From Paulinella micropora (Eukaryota; Cercozoa; Imbricatea; Euglyphida; Paulinellidae), in contig WBZZ01001049.1 of the NCBI GenBank assembly GCA_019918135.1, positions 1 through 37,500 on the forward strand: a DNA stretch of 37,500 nt, written 5' to 3'. The number at the start of each line of letters is the position of its first letter. Within the stretch, counting starts at the first letter, position 1. A model generated the notes under the pieces. It saw nothing but the letters and a program-made list of their open reading frames with translations, did no database searches and was not told the origin of the DNA. Made by a program: the position numbers and the translations under genes. This document shows, in pieces, positions 34,649 to 37,500 of this stretch.

Positions 34649-36058
34649 TTACTGGCGCTCGGGTTCGGTTGATTGGTAAGAGCCGCCGCCGCGCACAAGA
34701 GGCTGGCTTTCCTCGCGGGTCGGCTTGAGCTCCTTGATGATCTTGGGGGAGAGCAGCGCCGTGCCGCAGAGCACACACAGCACCAGGAACAGCCACACGT
34801 AGCGGAAGCCCACGCCGTCATGCTTGCCGGCCGCCGTGAGGTAAGGGATAACCATCTGGCCTAGGGCTGCCGTCACAGAGCCAGACCCGTTGATAATGCC
34901 CGTCACGGTGCCCAAAGCGCGGTTGTTGCCGCGGATCGAGGGGTCCTCCGACAAGTCCGCCGCCACTGCCGAAGTGATGATGTTGTTGGGGCCTCCCACC
35001 AAGCAGCCCATGATGCACAGCAAAACCAGCGTCAAGTAGACGGGCATCACGGGCAAGTAGTAGGCAAACAGGAACAGCAGGGGGATCAGACAGATCATCA
35101 TGGTCGCACACACTGCGGCGCGGCGCCCGCCGTACAGATCAGACAGCCAGCCACAAACCACTCCACCAGGCATCATACCGAAGGAGTACAGGGAAGAAAT
35201 CAAGTTGGCCTTGGCGGGCGTGAAGTTGCCAGTCAGGATCAAAGGCAGCTGGAAGAACATGGAGTAGTTGATCAACTTGAAGAAGCCGAAGGCGATGGCG
35301 TAGTTCATCACGCTCGGGATCATGAAGGCTTGGCAGATGCTGATGGGGGGAGGGGATGGTGTGCTTGAAGAGGCCACCGCTGCGATTTCTTCGCTCGTTG
35401 CAGTGCCAGGCTCATCCACCTTCACGACGCCGACGTCCCCCGGACGGTTTGGGACGAAAATCAAGTTGATGAAGCCCCAGGCAGCGTTTACAACCAGCGG
35501 GATGATGATAGCGTAGTGCCACGAGAGGGAAGAGCGGAGGATCCAAGCACCAGCGAAGGCAGCGATGATGTCTCCTGTGTACTGGTGGCACGTCCACAGG
35601 CCGAAGATGAAGCCACGGTTCTTCTTACCGAACCAAGACCCCATGATCGCCGTGTTGACAGGTCCTCCAGTAGCCTGGAAGAGACCGTGCAGAGCTTGAG
35701 TCGTCACGAACCAGGTTCCACACATGGCACTCGTGGCGATGCTTGTCTCTACACCCACCAAAAAGGACAGCAAACACAAAGAGGAGCCAAGAAGCCCGAG
35801 ACTAATCACCACCACCGCGCTGAAGCGGTCACCCAGCATGCCAGTAACGAAAGAACCCATAGCGTACGTGAGCATAAAGGCAGAGTCCATGCCGGCCAGT
35901 GTCACATTGGTCACGCCAGCCTGCATGAACTGAATTTTGACATTGGTGTAGCACTTCCGGGTCCAGTGAGCCAGAGCGTAGTTAGTGAAGGTAGAAATGA
36001 AGACCAACCTCTGCCATGACTGCAACCTCTCGAAGTTGCTCTTGTCCTGCTTCTCCAT
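34649..36058 (-). CDS. MFS transporter, SLC37 / organophosphate-antiporter type
   Basis: 469 residues from the ATG at 36058 (A at -3, G at +4). An in-frame ATG 14 codons upstream is less likely, because the intervening DNA ends in a splice-acceptor-like TTTTCTTGCATTTAG just before ACATGG. About 12 hydrophobic segments are present, with a ~45-residue central loop (EPGTATSEEIAAV and SSSTPSPPP region) between helices 6 and 7. The segment MGSWFGKKNRGFIFGLW, followed by a His and TGDII, matches the conserved pattern of the glycerol-3-phosphate/sugar-phosphate antiporter group (GlpT, SLC37). A GWLSDLYGGRRA loop after helix 8 is the MFS motif-A repeat. The family exchanges a phosphorylated sugar or glycerol-3-phosphate for phosphate across a membrane. 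Substrate and location (ER, plastid or plasma membrane) cannot be read. The tail is short and hydrophilic. The gene appears intact. Confidence 0.9.
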   Translation of the reverse strand: MEKQDKSNFERLQSWQRLVFISTFTNYALAHWTRKCYTNVKIQFMQAGVTNVTLAGMDSAFMLTYAMGSFVTGMLGDRFSAVVVISLGLLGSSLCLLSFLVGVETSIATSAMCGTWFVTTQALHGLFQATGGPVNTAIMGSWFGKKNRGFIFGLWTCHQYTGDIIAAFAGAWILRSSLSWHYAIIIPLVVNAAWGFINLIFVPNRPGDVGVVKVDEPGTATSEEIAAVASSSTPSPPPISICQAFMIPSVMNYAIAFGFFKLINYSMFFQLPLILTGNFTPAKANLISSLYSFGMMPGGVVCGWLSDLYGGRRAAVCATMMICLIPLLFLFAYYLPVMPVYLTLVLLCIMGCLVGGPNNIITSAVAADLSEDPSIRGNNRALGTVTGIINGSGSVTAALGQMVIPYLTAAGKHDGVGFRYVWLFLVLCVLCGTALLSPKIIKELKPTREESQPLVRGGGSYQSTEPERQ

Positions 36059-36916
36059 GTCTAAATGCAAGAAAACAAACCACACGAGAAAGTGAGGCAC
36101 ACGAGGAGAAGTTGAGATGGGCAGTGACGACTTAAGGGATGTTGATCAGCAGCGCGCGAAAATGACAGGCTGGCAAATATGAAAACATCTTAGATGTTCG
36201 CTCTTGCCTTCTTCGTCCGCTCTGCCGTCTTCAAGGCAAGAGCAAATTTCCGCAGCAAGGCTCTATGTATTCTCCATGTCCTATTTTCCTTCTGTGGCTT
36301 TGCTGTACTCTGTAAGTGCATAAACAACTGTCAGGGCGCGCAATGGAACGGACAATCCAAAACGAAAGGACAAGAAAAAATGAGTACTGAAATGTGAAAC
36401 AAGCACGAGACAAAAAAATATGTTGCCAGATTTCAAAACGAAGCACAGTGCAGGCAAAGCATGGCAAGTTGGCAGTATGCAGAGACAGCAGTGACATGCA
36501 GTAGTGACCTGAGTTCTCTTGATGATTGAATTTGTGAGCCTGACCGCTTCGCCTGCCTTTTTTGTCTGGAGTATCGGCCGCTCCGCTGCCTTTTTGCACT
36601 TACGGCAGCGGCAGGAAAGTCTGCGACTGCAGTCAGGTCCACCTTTCCATCTTTGTCTGCAAGCTGCCTGAAAAAATTTCGTTTGTCTGGCGTGTTACAC
36701 GTGCAAACATTCTGTTGTTATGGAGTTTATGGACCCAAAACTTTCGCAAAAGTTCCCGGAGCATTACTGCCTGCAGAGCAGTGGCTGGCACTGCCAAGTG
36801 GACACTAAATCGAGATAAGTACTGAGATATGGTGAATGGAAACTTTGCCCCTTAATAAGAGACTTTGCAGTGTTTTATTTCCTGCACTTTAGACGACTGC
36901 GCTAGTCTTACGTTCC
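36059..36916. other. 5' flank of the transporter gene
   Basis: It probably contains the promoter and 5' UTR exon(s) on the minus strand. A perfect 11-bp hairpin (GCTCTTGCCTT at 36200-36210 with AAGGCAAGAGC at 36233-36243) lies about 140 nt upstream of the start codon. No coding exon recognised. Confidence 0.4.
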
Positions 36917-37320
36917 TAGGGTGGAGAGAGAGAGATAGAGAGGAAAGAGAGAGGAAGGCAGGCAGGAATACTGGGATGAAAGGAAGGAAGGAAGGAAGGA
37001 AGGAAGGACGGAAGGAAGGACGGAAGGAAGGACGGAAGGAAGGACGGAGGAAGGAAGGAAGGAAGGAACAAGGACAAGAACAAGGACAAGGACAACGACA
37101 AGGAAGCGAGGACAGGGACAAGGACAAGGACAAGGACAAGGACAAACATACAAAGCACAAGAACAAGAACAAGAACAAGAATAAGAATAAGAACAAGAAC
37201 AAACAAGAAGAAAAACCAGGACAACCGGACCAAGCACAAGCGCAAGAACAAGATCAAGAACAAGAACAAGACCAAGCACAAGCGCAAGAACAAGAGCAAG
37301 GACAACGAGAAGAACTAGAA
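36917..37320 (+). repeat. T-poor compound microsatellite, (GA)n, (GGAA)n and AAGGAC/AAGAAC hexamers
   Basis: GAGAGAGA at the left is followed by GGAAGGAAGGAC-type repeats (about 36978-37070) and then GGACAA and AGAACA units to about 37320. T is nearly absent on the plus strand from about 36980 on. This makes minus-strand Leu/Val/Phe/Ser ORFs, which are artefacts. Confidence 0.9.
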
Positions 37321-37343
37321 TCCTTGGCATGTAGGTCCACAGT

Positions 37344-37466
37344 ATGCAACGGTTCGTGCGCTACGATGGGACGTCATCTCTGCGCTACGATGACGAACCT
37401 ATCATTCGCATCGCCCCTACAAAAAAGTCCTTCGCCAGCAAGCACGCGGTCTGGATTTTTGCATGA
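37344..37466 (+). other. Short coding-like ORF at the window edge
   Basis: The ATG at 37344 opens 40 codons of balanced composition (starts MQRFVRYDGTSSLRYDDEP), ending at a TGA at 37464. GCGCTACGATG occurs twice inside it. It may be a first exon or a chance ORF; there is no family match and the gene, if real, would continue beyond the window. Confidence 0.2.
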
Positions 37467-37500
37467 AGCCTGTGCGTGTATATACCTGTGCGTGTACATA

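Noticed and set aside
36852..37330. Leu/Val/Ser/Phe-rich minus-strand ORFs
   Set aside because: Translations of the T-poor microsatellite in three frames.

Overview
The window looks like nuclear DNA of a eukaryote, most likely a protist or alga. The grounds are monocistronic genes on both strands with Kozak-like starts, AATAAA-type poly(A) signals, at least one convincing short GT-AG intron, secreted proteins with calcium-binding EGF and discoidin-like domains, an F-box protein, an SLC37-type transporter, Ty3/Gypsy retroelement remnants, microsatellites and a 150-bp satellite. I cannot name the organism. There is no sign of operons, Shine-Dalgarno spacing or CRISPR.

Layout. Bases 1-16050 are GC-rich and gene-dense. 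They hold the 3' end of an off-window transcript; an F-box/leucine-rich-repeat gene (813-2303, +) convergent with a seven-segment membrane protein gene (2511-3551, -), the two sharing overlapping poly(A) signals; and two very large paralogous genes for secreted repeat-rich proteins (4513-9492 and 11148-16085, both +), with a possible small minus-strand exon between them. The paralogs share an 18-bp-period Ser/Val/Thr/Pro tract, one calcium-binding EGF domain, a beta-sandwich-like region and up to three copies of an unfamiliar ~290-residue Cys/Trp-rich module. The upstream copy has lost its N-terminus (signal peptide, PKD-like and DUF285-like part). The downstream copy has lost its C-terminus, because at about 16053 the sequence passes directly into a 5'-truncated Gypsy integrase gene.

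Bases 16054-34600 are AT-richer and repeat-dominated. They contain Gypsy fragment 1 (+, intact integrase), a ~220-bp foldback flanked by direct repeats, a dispersed ~250-bp repeat with a second copy at 33081-33292, a frameshifted minus-strand gene of unknown family (20738-23273) with a likely 64-nt intron, GT-rich DNA with a 177-bp duplication, long AT-rich non-coding DNA, Gypsy fragment 2 (-, inactivated and interrupted by a 691-bp insertion) and a 150-bp-period tandem array (29952-31680) that abuts fragment 2.

Bases 34649-36058 (-) encode an intact SLC37/organophosphate-antiporter-type MFS transporter. The window ends in T-poor microsatellite DNA.

The genes do not form a pathway. The main biological content is a family of modular, probably extracellular adhesin/lectin-like proteins being reshaped by duplication, gene conversion and retroelement-associated breakage. 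The main novelty candidates are the repeated Cys/Trp-rich module and a C-terminal domain shared by the two Gypsy integrases. All comparisons were made by eye, so residue ranges are approximate.
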